A DNA stretch of 42,644 bases from NCBI RefSeq assembly GCF_001531445.1, contig NZ_LQYA01000109.1, forward strand, positions 93,242-135,885. The letters are read 5' to 3'. The first letter of the stretch is position 1. Each line of letters starts with the position of its first letter. This DNA comes from Sporosarcina koreensis (lineage in GTDB: Bacteria; Bacillota; Bacilli; Bacillales_A; Planococcaceae). The position numbers and the translations under genes were made by a program. Below the pieces are notes generated by a model, which saw only the letters and a program-made list of their open reading frames with translations, had not been told where the DNA came from and ran no database searches. Positions 31,722-38,462 of the stretch are shown here, one piece after another.

Positions 31722-31943
31722 TTAGACTGGTGGGAAATCGACTAATGAAATTCGTCTGCAATCGGCCACAACTAATCCGCCGCCGCTCTCAGAAAAGTAT
31801 GCTAGATTATTGTCTCGGTCTAAAGCGATAAAAGCATTTACGCTTTCACTAAAGCCATCTACAACGATCTCGTCAACGGGATATTGCGGTGGAAGTTTTT
31901 CCAATAGCTCGCAAATCACATCGTTATTAGTTGAGTTACTCAT
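31722..31943 (-). CDS. Small protein (73 residues) of the same unknown domain family as the 30782 C-terminus
   Basis: The protein consists almost entirely of one domain: ICELLEKLPPQYPVDEIVVDG, then VNAFIALDRDNNLAYFSESG and VVADCRRISLVDF. It aligns with the C-terminal 55 residues of the coiled-coil protein at 30782-31519 without large gaps. ATG 31943 follows GGGGTGA at six bases; GTG 31952 overlaps that site. A sigma-B promoter lies about 160 bp upstream (32102-32126), and a nearer TATACT-type sequence may also serve. The function is unknown; the domain looks small and beta-rich. Confidence 0.75.
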   Translation of the reverse strand: MSNSTNNDVICELLEKLPPQYPVDEIVVDGFSESVNAFIALDRDNNLAYFSESGGGLVVADCRRISLVDFPPV

Positions 31944-32077
31944 ATTTGTCACCCCACTTTTTTTGAACTTCCCTTTTTACGTAAGGGAGTAGTATACTAT
32001 ATTCTCCTTTTACGAATGTTTTTAGGTGGACAACCGGACTTTAACAAAGATTAATTGACTGTAATCAAAAGAATAGG

Positions 32078-32158
32078 TTGATTGACGGTGCTGTCTCACA
32101 GATACCCAATCTAACTGGATGGAAACTTCTATGAATGAAAGACCCACTATGCAATCAA
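32078..32158. repeat. Duplicated stress-promoter segment, copy 1
   Basis: These 81 bp align without gaps to 33505-33585; I count 64 identical positions. The block holds a sigma-B promoter on the minus strand. Six of the seventeen differences fall in the 13-bp spacer, while both promoter hexamers are unchanged. Copy 1 may drive the gene at 31722 or be left from a lost stress gene. Confidence 0.82.
32102..32126 (-). promoter_or_regulatory. Fourth sigma-B promoter
   Basis: On the minus strand GTTTCC is followed after 13 bp by GGGTAT. The next gene in that direction is at 31943. It lies in the duplicated segment and is identical in hexamers and spacing to the promoter at 33529-33553. Confidence 0.75.
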
Positions 32159-32260
32159 ACCCGATTCCAAAAAAAATCTGGACAACCAAGCAGACGTCCT
32201 TTATCGGATGAAGCTACAATAATACTGTATAATAACCCCTTGAATTCAAAGGGTTTTTTA
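32131..32260 (+). other. Possible mini-ORF with terminator inside a 480-bp gap
   Basis: An ATG at 32131 opens a 26-codon frame (MNERPTMQSNPIPKK...) ending at 32211. A hairpin with T run follows (32234-32258, CCCTT/AAGGG then six T). The first codons resemble the same place in the duplicate block (MNKNPTMQS at 33558). There is no ribosome binding site, so the similarity may only reflect the duplicated promoter. The gap 31953-32432 holds no larger gene. Confidence 0.25.
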
Positions 32261-32382
32261 TAGAAGGGGGTGACCAAGCCGTAAGCAACACGGGCAGAGT
32301 TAGCATCCAATGTCCATAAATCGCTTCAATCATCGTGAAGCATAAAAAGTGTCTCACCCCAAGACAGGCACTTCAACTTAGA

Positions 32383-32424
32383 AAAAGCCCGCAAAGCGAA
32401 TAACGGCTTTGCGGGCTTTTTTTT
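32383..32424. terminator. Terminator after the third YflT-domain gene
   Basis: AAAAGCCCGCAAAG (32383-32396) and CTTTGCGGGCTTTT (32407-32420) form a perfect 14-bp stem with T runs on both strands. It lies ten bases beyond the stop at 32433. Confidence 0.93.
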
Positions 32425-32432
32425 CTGTGAGC

Positions 32433-33485
32433 TTAAAACTTGTCGTCATCCCATTTCTTCCGCATCGTCGGCTCGTCAACGAATTCATCTTGTACGTCGA
32501 CTTCACCAGATTGCTCAAAATGGGCTTCTTCCCGTTTAACTGTTTCATTCACAGTTTCGGTATCTTCAACTTGTCGTTTGCCAACGACGATTTCCTCCGA
32601 AACATATGGTTTCTTTGTCACATCGAGGCGCTCCTCAGTAATCGGCACTCGGATTGATTCATCGTCCTGTTGCATTTTAAATCCATTCACATCGGAATCA
32701 TACTCATTCACAGGACGACGTTCAATGTAAACTTCTTCACGTGTGACAGGGACATCGAAGGTCTGTTCTTCCTCGACGACATCTTTATGGAGTGTGACTT
32801 CGCCTCTTTCGACCTCTTCCTTATCTACGCTAAGTCGTTCTTCACGCAGACGCATTTTTTCCTCCTGCATATTCCGGTCGAATTGATCGGTTTCGTCGAA
32901 ACGGTTCTGTACCCCATAATAGTTGTTTGGGGGCGTTTCATAGTCTGTTTGGTTGCGTATTGCTTCACCACCGACTCTTCCAAAGTCCTCGTTTACTCCT
33001 TCATACAAATTGGAATTCTGAAAAGCGCCTGTTGAATAATCATTTCTATGCAATTCATTTTCTTCAAATTCAGATACACGATTTGCACCTAAGTTTGGAT
33101 CGGTGGCACCGTCAACAATGCCGAAACGTCCATCGCTTTGCGTATGAAGTCGATTCAATTCCCCTTCATCGACATATATCAGCTTTCCGCCATTTTGGAT
33201 TTCATTATAATAGTTGTCCATATCGCCATCCGCTATACCGGCTTCTTTCAGCATGCTGCGGACATGATTTTCACCGGTCAGGAAATTCATGAAACGGTCA
33301 AACCAAGATTCCGGAGTCGTTTGTACATCTCCGTATTTCATTCCTTGGAACATCGTTACGTCTGAATCATCTTGCGCAATGACATAAATATTTTCACCTT
33401 CGATTCCTTGATTTTTCAAGTCATCTATTTTTGTCATCAACTCCGAGTCGTTGTGATACATTCCGATAAACTTTTTATCATCCAT
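32433..33485 (-). CDS. Stress protein with YflT-like domain and C-terminal YsnF/DUF2382-like domain
   Basis: A 350-residue protein with two parts. Residues 1-120 are the YflT-like domain (KKFIGMYHNDSELMTKIDDL, NIYVIAQDDSDVTMF, LTGENHVRSMLKEAGI, GKLIYVDEGE). After a low-complexity linker, residues 225-345 resemble YsnF/DUF2382: MRLREERLSVDKEEVERGEV, then VTREEVYIERRPVNE, then RVPITEERLDVTKKPYVSEE and VVGKRQVED. ATG 33485 lies nine bases after AAGGAGA; in-frame upstream codons run into the promoter. A sigma-B promoter is at 33529-33553. YsnF relatives are general stress proteins; the biochemical role is unknown. Confidence 0.9.
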   Translation of the reverse strand: MDDKKFIGMYHNDSELMTKIDDLKNQGIEGENIYVIAQDDSDVTMFQGMKYGDVQTTPESWFDRFMNFLTGENHVRSMLKEAGIADGDMDNYYNEIQNGGKLIYVDEGELNRLHTQSDGRFGIVDGATDPNLGANRVSEFEENELHRNDYSTGAFQNSNLYEGVNEDFGRVGGEAIRNQTDYETPPNNYYGVQNRFDETDQFDRNMQEEKMRLREERLSVDKEEVERGEVTLHKDVVEEEQTFDVPVTREEVYIERRPVNEYDSDVNGFKMQQDDESIRVPITEERLDVTKKPYVSEEIVVGKRQVEDTETVNETVKREEAHFEQSGEVDVQDEFVDEPTMRKKWDDDKF

Positions 33486-33504
33486 ATTATATCTCTCCTT
33501 CTCT

Positions 33505-33585
33505 TTGATTGATGGTACTGCCTTATAGATACCCGAAATGATAGGATGGAAACTTTCATGAATAAAAATCCTACTATGCAATCAA
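33505..33585. repeat. Duplicated stress-promoter segment, copy 2
   Basis: Ungapped counterpart of 32078-32158 (64 of 81 identical by my count). It carries the sigma-B promoter of the YsnF-like gene and extends about 30 bp upstream of the -35 box, towards the divergent NlpC/P60 gene. Confidence 0.82.
33529..33553 (-). promoter_or_regulatory. Sigma-B promoter of the third YflT-domain gene
   Basis: On the minus strand GTTTCC, a 13-bp spacer, then GGGTAT, 44 bp upstream of the start codon. Confidence 0.87.
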
Positions 33586-33629
33586 TTAGGAATATACTAA
33601 TATTAAGAGGAAGGGGAAGGAGGGCGTTC

Positions 33630-34649
33630 ATGCAGAAAAAAATAATAGCTTTCATAATGATATTTTGTTTATTCATTACTTTTCATCAGACGTCCGCATC
33701 TACGGAAGTCAAGGATTCTTCTGGAAAAGCTGAAACGGTGCATTATGCGATCAGCGTTCCGGTGACCAATGTTTGGCGAGTCCCGAACAAGACACGAAAG
33801 ATTGACGCGATCTCCATAATGGCGCAACCTGATATGCCAAAATGGACAAAAGGGTTGACGGTGGCGGAGAAAAATTGGCTGATCGGCAAGACGGATACGC
33901 AGGCTCTGTACGGAGACCGTGTGGAAGTGTTGAAATCGAGTGGAGACTGGCTCCGAATTGCGGTGGCCGACCAGTTTACGAAAGGCCAAGCGAAAGGCTA
34001 CGAGGGCTGGGTGCCGAGATCGCATGTGAAAGCCTACTCCCCTGTAGATGACGGATCGAAAATCGCTATTGTCACAGCAAAATTCGCATCCGTATACAAT
34101 GAACCGAAACTCCATGATAAATATAAATTTATCGATATTAGCTATACGACGATCCTCCAAGTCGTGAAGGAGGAAAAGGATTGGCTGCAAGTGCGGACGA
34201 AAACGGACGGCTTGAAATATATCCGCAAGCAGGATGTGAAAGTATATGCCGATTTCGAATCAATTCCGAAGCCAAGTCAAAAGGAACTTGTGGACAGCGC
34301 GAAGCAATATGTCGGACTGCCATATTTATGGGCAGGTGTATCCGCGTATGGCTTCGATTGCTCAGGGTTGATGTATTCAGTTTATAAAAATCACGGCATC
34401 CTCATTCCGCGCGATTCTTCCGTCCAAGCGACTCATGGTACGGCTGTGAAACGGAATGATTTGCAGCCAGGCGACCTGATGTTTTTTGCACATAATAAAG
34501 GAAAAGGGAAAGTGTATCATGTCTCGATGTATATCGGGGACGGCAAAATGGTCCACGCCCCGAACTCATCCCGGAAAGTTGAAGTCGTGAACATCAACAC
34601 AGGCACGTATAAAACAAACTACGCCGGCGCCAGGAGATATTTGAAATGA
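33630..34649 (+). CDS. Exported NlpC/P60 endopeptidase with SH3-type domains (YkfC-like)
   Basis: A 339-residue secreted peptidase that should cleave peptidoglycan stem peptides, likely between D-Glu and the diamino acid. A signal peptide (QKKIIAFIMIFCLFITFHQT) is followed by two SH3-like domains (about residues 40-215: VTNVWRVPNKTRKIDAISIM, GDRVEVLKSSGDWLRIA, GYEGWVPRSHV). The catalytic domain is C-terminal, with Cys244 in YGFDCSGLMYSVY and the His in KVYHVSMYIGDG. The order matches YkfC. ATG 33630 follows AAGGAGGG. A GC-rich hairpin without T run (34659-34691) follows. It is divergent from the YsnF-like gene. Confidence 0.92.
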   Translation: MQKKIIAFIMIFCLFITFHQTSASTEVKDSSGKAETVHYAISVPVTNVWRVPNKTRKIDAISIMAQPDMPKWTKGLTVAEKNWLIGKTDTQALYGDRVEVLKSSGDWLRIAVADQFTKGQAKGYEGWVPRSHVKAYSPVDDGSKIAIVTAKFASVYNEPKLHDKYKFIDISYTTILQVVKEEKDWLQVRTKTDGLKYIRKQDVKVYADFESIPKPSQKELVDSAKQYVGLPYLWAGVSAYGFDCSGLMYSVYKNHGILIPRDSSVQATHGTAVKRNDLQPGDLMFFAHNKGKGKVYHVSMYIGDGKMVHAPNSSRKVEVVNINTGTYKTNYAGARRYLK

Positions 34650-34658
34650 AATGATTGC

Positions 34659-34691
34659 GAACGGACCTTCCTATGTGTGGAAGGGCCGTTC
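34659..34691 (+). terminator. Hairpin after the YkfC-like gene
   Basis: GAACGG and CCTTCC pair with GGAAGG and CCGTTC across a TATGTGT loop. No clear T run follows, so terminator activity is uncertain. Confidence 0.5.
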
Positions 34692-34779
34692 CGTGCTTAA
34701 AGCAATATCCGATAGGCACTTCAAGTTCTACATTCCTCTCCCATTGCTTATAGTGTAACAACGCCATGGGAGGGATGCT

Positions 34780-35700
34780 GTGTTAATTGATGGGGTATTT
34801 GCAGGTGGCGGATTGAAGGGGTTTGCATTGGTTGGTGCGTATCAGGCATTGGAGGAGAAGGGATACCGCTTCAATCGGGTGGCGGGGACGAGTGCCGGGG
34901 CGATTCTTGCGTGTTTCATTGCGGCAGGGTATTCCGGCAAGGAAATCGAACAGATGATGCAGGAAGAAGACCTGCAATCATTGCTTGATCCGCGGAAGAC
35001 TCTCCTTCCCGTGCCATTCATGAAATGGCTGCTGCTCTATTGGCGCATGGGGCTTTATCAAGGGCATGCTCTCGAAGATTGGTTTTTCGAAAAGTTGTCG
35101 GCAAAGGGGGTCTACAATTTTGCCGATTTGCCGCCCGGATCGCTCAAGCTCGTTGCTTCAGACCTGACACATGGAAAGATGATCGTGCTGCCTGATGACC
35201 TTGTTCATTACGGCATTGAGCCGGGGGTGTTTTCAGTCGCGCGTGCACTGCGGATGAGCTGCAATATTCCATTCTTCTTTGAGCCTGTCCGATTTAAGGC
35301 GCCGAACGGGGAAACAATAGTTGTCGATGGAGGGGTGCTGAGCAATTTCCCGATGTGGATTTTCGATGATGCGGAAGGCAAGAAGGAACGGCCGTTGATC
35401 GGCATGAAACTGAGCCATCGAAAAGATGACATGGGCGGCAGGGAAATTAGCAATGCACTTAACTTATTCGAAGCTTTGTTTTCCACGATGAAAAACGCGC
35501 ATGATGATCGGTATATTTCCCGGAAGCACGAAAAAGACATCATCTTCATCCCGGTCGAGCAATACAGCGCAACACAGTTCAATATGGAAGATGAACAGAA
35601 GGATGCACTAATGGCAATCGGCAGGTCGCGTACAAATGAATTTCTACAGACTTGGCCACATTCAATAGAAGGAACACGAAATTTCAGGATGAAAATCTAA
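34780..35700 (+). CDS. Patatin-like phospholipase
   Basis: A 306-residue cytoplasmic or membrane-associated lipid acyl hydrolase. The oxyanion motif is FAGGGLKGFALVGAY, the nucleophile is Ser38 in the GTSAG elbow, and the catalytic Asp183 is in VVDGGVLSNFP; a Ser-Asp dyad is standard for patatins. Bacillus YlbK-like proteins are similar in size. The GTG start at 34780 lies six bases after GGGAGG. It is monocistronic, between two cell-wall hydrolase genes, with a strong terminator after it. Confidence 0.93.
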   Translation: MLIDGVFAGGGLKGFALVGAYQALEEKGYRFNRVAGTSAGAILACFIAAGYSGKEIEQMMQEEDLQSLLDPRKTLLPVPFMKWLLLYWRMGLYQGHALEDWFFEKLSAKGVYNFADLPPGSLKLVASDLTHGKMIVLPDDLVHYGIEPGVFSVARALRMSCNIPFFFEPVRFKAPNGETIVVDGGVLSNFPMWIFDDAEGKKERPLIGMKLSHRKDDMGGREISNALNLFEALFSTMKNAHDDRYISRKHEKDIIFIPVEQYSATQFNMEDEQKDALMAIGRSRTNEFLQTWPHSIEGTRNFRMKI

Positions 35701-35703
35701 AAT

Positions 35704-35739
35704 AAAAGCCGTCTGCACAGATGTATACAGACGGCTTTT
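35704..35739. terminator. Bidirectional terminator between convergent genes
   Basis: AAAAGCCGTCTG (35704-35715) and CAGACGGCTTTT (35728-35739) form a perfect 12-bp stem after the patatin stop, also facing the NlpC/P60 gene. Confidence 0.92.
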
Positions 35740-35744
35740 CCATT

Positions 35745-35790
35745 TCCTGCATTAACCGGCAGTAAGACTCCCGCCGAGTGAAGTTGCACC
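35745..35790 (-). repeat. Post-stop hairpin element, remnant (copy C)
   Basis: Directly after the stop codon of the NlpC/P60 gene the minus strand reads GGTGCAACTTCACTCGGCGG, then GAGTCTTACTGCCGGTTAATG. This joins the diverged left end of copies A and B (GGTGAAACTTCAATCAGTGG) to their right end (CTTACAGCCAGTTAAAGCGG). All inner hairpins are missing. Confidence 0.6.
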
Positions 35791-36477
35791 TTATAATCTT
35801 TTGTAACTGTGGAATTTTGACTTCCAATAGCTATTGTTCAAGCTGACGACTTGCGATTCCTTTCCGCCTGCATGGACGAACTTATTGTTGCCGATGTAAA
35901 TGCCGACATGAGAAATCCCTTTCCGGTATGTGTTTTGGAAGAATACTAGATCACCCGGCTCCGGCTTGCTTACTTTTTTCGATTGATTGAATTGTCCTAG
36001 CGTATCACGGGAAACTGATTTGCCGGATTTCTTAAAGACATATTGGACAAACCCGCTGCAATCGAAACCTTTTGTCGTCGCTCCACCAAAGCGGTACGGA
36101 ATGCCAATCAGTCCCATTGCACGATTTACAACGTTGTCCGCAAGAGCAACATTGTTATTGCTTTTGGCAACCGAATTCTTTGTCAATAAAGTGCTGAGCG
36201 CCCAGCCAGTTTTGCCGTTCGCTTTCACTTGGTACCATACTTCTTTGCCGATTTTCTTTTCATTCACGTACGTGACTTTTGTACCTTTTTTAGCTAATGT
36301 GAGGATTTTATAGTTTGTTCCCGCTCCAGAACGGATATTAACATTATATGCTGTTGAGTATGTACCTGTATGTGCTGATACGGATTGTGATGAAGGAGCA
36401 CTTGCCTCCGCATCTGCTGCCGTAAATCCAAATGCCAATGAACCTGCTACGAATAACGATAAAGCAACTTTCTTCAC
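35791..36477 (-). CDS. Exported SH3b-NlpC/P60 cell-wall endopeptidase
   Basis: A 228-residue secreted hydrolase. The signal peptide (KKVALSLFVAGSLAFGFTAA) ends near ADAEA. One SH3b domain follows (about residues 40-100: YNVNIRSGAGTNYKILTLAK and WYQVKANGKTGWALSTLL). The NlpC/P60 domain has Cys140 in KGFDCSGFVQYVF and His190 in ISHVGIYIGNNKFVHAGG. It should cut D-Glu-diaminopimelate bonds in the wall. The start is GTG 36477. A perfect WalR box 110-127 bp upstream suggests WalRK control, as for growth-linked hydrolases in Bacillus. A remnant repeat element begins at its stop. Confidence 0.93.
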   Translation of the reverse strand: MKKVALSLFVAGSLAFGFTAADAEASAPSSQSVSAHTGTYSTAYNVNIRSGAGTNYKILTLAKKGTKVTYVNEKKIGKEVWYQVKANGKTGWALSTLLTKNSVAKSNNNVALADNVVNRAMGLIGIPYRFGGATTKGFDCSGFVQYVFKKSGKSVSRDTLGQFNQSKKVSKPEPGDLVFFQNTYRKGISHVGIYIGNNKFVHAGGKESQVVSLNNSYWKSKFHSYKRL

Positions 36478-36549
36478 ACGATTCCCCTATCTACCACTTA
36501 TCTAAGATGGTTTTATATTTTTTAGTTCGTCTTGCTGATCACTGTTCCA

Positions 36550-36604
36550 ATTGTAGAGATTGAATGTTACAAGAGAAGGGCAATGATATTACAAAAACAT
36601 TACA
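36550..36604 (-). promoter_or_regulatory. WalR box and promoter of the SH3b-NlpC/P60 gene
   Basis: On the minus strand TGTAAT-n5-TGTAAT (36588-36604) fits the WalR consensus TGTWAH-n5-TGTWAH exactly. A TACAAT -10 box lies at 36550-36555, with no good -35. That spacing fits an activator-dependent promoter. Confidence 0.75.
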
Positions 36605-36722
36605 TGCGGATTTCTCTTCTTTAATAAAAGTATATATTAGAAATGGAGGTTAATATTTCCTACAAGGCATCTTGAATTCTGAAAAATGTTATATTTAGCG
36701 AATGTGTATCCTTGCTGTTTTT

Positions 36723-36745
36723 GTTACATACTATAAGAATGTAAC
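36723..36745 (+). promoter_or_regulatory. Inverted repeat overlapping a possible promoter of the 43-codon gene
   Basis: GTTACAT (36723-36729) and ATGTAAC (36739-36745) are perfect arms around ACTATAAGA, which contains the -10-like TATAAG. A regulator binding here would cover the promoter. It lies just before GGAGGG and the TTG start at 36763. Confidence 0.5.
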
Positions 36746-36762
36746 GAAATGGAGGGATATTT

Positions 36763-36894
36763 TTGATACAGATCATTCATTTGATGGCAACAGTCCAAGA
36801 TCATAAACGGATTACACAATCGAACCAAAATAATAGCGGAACATTGCGGATCCAAGGTTTGCGGAATGAAGAAAAACGGCTGAATGGGCGATAA
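36763..36894 (+). CDS. Possible small protein of 43 residues
   Basis: A short frame with good signals. GGAGGG (36751-36756) is six bases before a TTG start. The product opens MIQIIHLMATVQDHKRITQS and is basic, with no signal peptide or known motif. The stop codon lies inside the loop of a strong terminator whose left arm is coding sequence. An inverted repeat overlaps the probable promoter. An alternative reading is a non-coding RNA of about 170 nt. Confidence 0.5.
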   Translation: MIQIIHLMATVQDHKRITQSNQNNSGTLRIQGLRNEEKRLNGR

Positions 36895-36914
36895 ATCCAT
36901 TTAGCCGTTTTTTT
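36872..36914 (+). terminator. Terminator overlapping the end of the 43-codon gene
   Basis: AAAAACGGCT-G-AATGG (36872-36887) pairs with CCATT-T-AGCCGTTTTT (36897-36912). The T run is part of the right arm and continues beyond it. Confidence 0.88.
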
Positions 36915-36989
36915 ATGTGCAGTTTCCGAGCAATACATAAAATTATTCTACGTGTTTTGTCGTAATATCTATATCTAATTAATAAGATG

Positions 36990-37033
36990 TTAGTGATTCG
37001 ATGGTCGCTCCAATCACTAATTTCATTCGAATG
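36990..37033 (+). promoter_or_regulatory. Candidate operator upstream of the carbohydrate ABC operon
   Basis: TTAGTGATT (36990-36998) and AATCACTAA (37012-37020) are perfect 9-bp arms with a 13-bp spacer. The palindrome CATTCGAATG follows at 37024-37033. Both lie 40-80 bp before the binding-protein gene. No regulator gene is adjacent. Confidence 0.45.
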
Positions 37034-37069
37034 TAAAAAAATATTTCAATAAAAGAAAGGAAGGTTGGG

Positions 37070-38389
37070 ATGAAAAGGAAACTGGCGGTTCTGGCGTTTT
37101 TTCTATTCACAAGCATTTTCCTTCTGGCAGCATGCTCAGACAAAGGAAAGGACTCAGAAGTGGAGACCAAAACAGAGGGGGAGACGACAACTGGGACAGA
37201 AGAAGAGAAAGTAGAAGAAAAGGATCCTGTCGAATTAATGATGTACAGCTGGCGACCTGAAGATCGCGAAGCCTATGAAAAATTCATCAAGGAATTCGAA
37301 AACGAAAATCCTGGCATTACTGTAACATTTAAGCCTTATAAATCGACGGAATACGGAACGATTTTGACGAATGCGCTGACAGCGGGGCAAGGTCCGGATA
37401 TTATCCAGCTGCGTCCATATGATGGGGCGACTTCCATCATCGATGCTGATTTTGTCATACCTTTAGATGATATTGAAGGGATCAATGATATCTCTGATGA
37501 GTACTTGACCGCAGCAAGAGGCTCGGACGGCAAAGTATATGGCGTTCCATTATCGCTGAATGCCGGCATTATTTTCTACAATAAAGACGTATTTGAAGAG
37601 CACGGCTTTGACTTGCCGACGACATGGGATGAGTTGCTGAAAGTCGGAGAGGAAATGAAAGCGAAAGACATTGTTCCGATAGCACAGGCAGGGAAAGCAG
37701 CCTATTTGCTGTCACTTACACATAGCGTCATCGGCGCCACATCTTATGACCAATCTTATATCGATGATTTGCTAAGCGGGAACGAGGATTTGACTGACAA
37801 GCGCTTCGTCGAGTCAGTGAAGCGCATGGAGCAATTGGAAGGTTTATTCCCGAAAGACTTCATTGCTTTGGACGATAAAGATACGCAGGCGATGTTCTAC
37901 ACAGGTCAAGCGGCGATGTATATCAATGGAAGCTACCGTTTGGAAACATTCGAAAACACGGCGCCGGATTTGAACATTGGAATCCTTCCTTCCTTTGCAA
38001 ATGAAGAAGGTGGAGAGACACCACTTGTCACATGGGTGGATGGATCCTATGCAGTTGTCAAAGCATCGAAACATCAAGAGGAAGCAAAGAAATTCATGGA
38101 ATTCATGGCTTCAAAAGAATTCGGCCAAATGTTCAGCGATGATTTGGCGCGGATCAGCGCAGTACCTGGAGTTGAACCGAAGCATGAATTGGTGAAGGAA
38201 ATGACGGAGCTAGGCGAAAAGAATCCGACTCCATATTTGATGCTCGTCTATTTGGGCGGCGGTTCACCGACGACGAAGACGACTTTTGAAAACGCGTTGC
38301 AAGGCATGTATATCAAGGAATTGACTGTTGACGGCGTAATCGATGAATCACAAAAATCAATGGATAAGTGGTTTGAACCAGTGAATTGA
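37070..38389 (+). CDS. Carbohydrate ABC transporter substrate-binding lipoprotein
   Basis: A 439-residue extracellular binding protein of the CUT1 (SBP family 1) group. The signal peptide (KRKLAVLAFFLFTSIFLL) ends in the lipobox LAAC, and an acidic linker follows (about 35 residues of Glu, Thr, Lys). The mature domain has FIKEFENENPGITVTFKPY, GQGPDIIQLRP, GVPLSLNAGIIFYNKDVFEE and TTWDELLKVGEEM, all standard in sugar-binding proteins. The ATG follows AAGGAAGG. It heads a five-gene operon with two permeases, a HAD hydrolase and an ATPase. The sugar is not identifiable from the sequence. Confidence 0.93.
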   Translation: MKRKLAVLAFFLFTSIFLLAACSDKGKDSEVETKTEGETTTGTEEEKVEEKDPVELMMYSWRPEDREAYEKFIKEFENENPGITVTFKPYKSTEYGTILTNALTAGQGPDIIQLRPYDGATSIIDADFVIPLDDIEGINDISDEYLTAARGSDGKVYGVPLSLNAGIIFYNKDVFEEHGFDLPTTWDELLKVGEEMKAKDIVPIAQAGKAAYLLSLTHSVIGATSYDQSYIDDLLSGNEDLTDKRFVESVKRMEQLEGLFPKDFIALDDKDTQAMFYTGQAAMYINGSYRLETFENTAPDLNIGILPSFANEEGGETPLVTWVDGSYAVVKASKHQEEAKKFMEFMASKEFGQMFSDDLARISAVPGVEPKHELVKEMTELGEKNPTPYLMLVYLGGGSPTTKTTFENALQGMYIKELTVDGVIDESQKSMDKWFEPVN

Positions 38390-38402
38390 TCATACGGAGA
38401 GT

Positions 38403-38436
38403 CAGCTGGTGTACGGGACCCCGCCAGCTGATTTTT
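38403..38436 (+). terminator. Partial terminator between binding-protein and permease genes
   Basis: CAGCTGG (38403-38409) and CCAGCTG (38424-38430) form a stem, followed by ATTTTTC. In many ABC operons a leaky hairpin here makes the binding protein more abundant than the permeases. Confidence 0.7.
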
Positions 38437-38462
38437 CATTAAAACGCAGAGGGGGAGAGACG

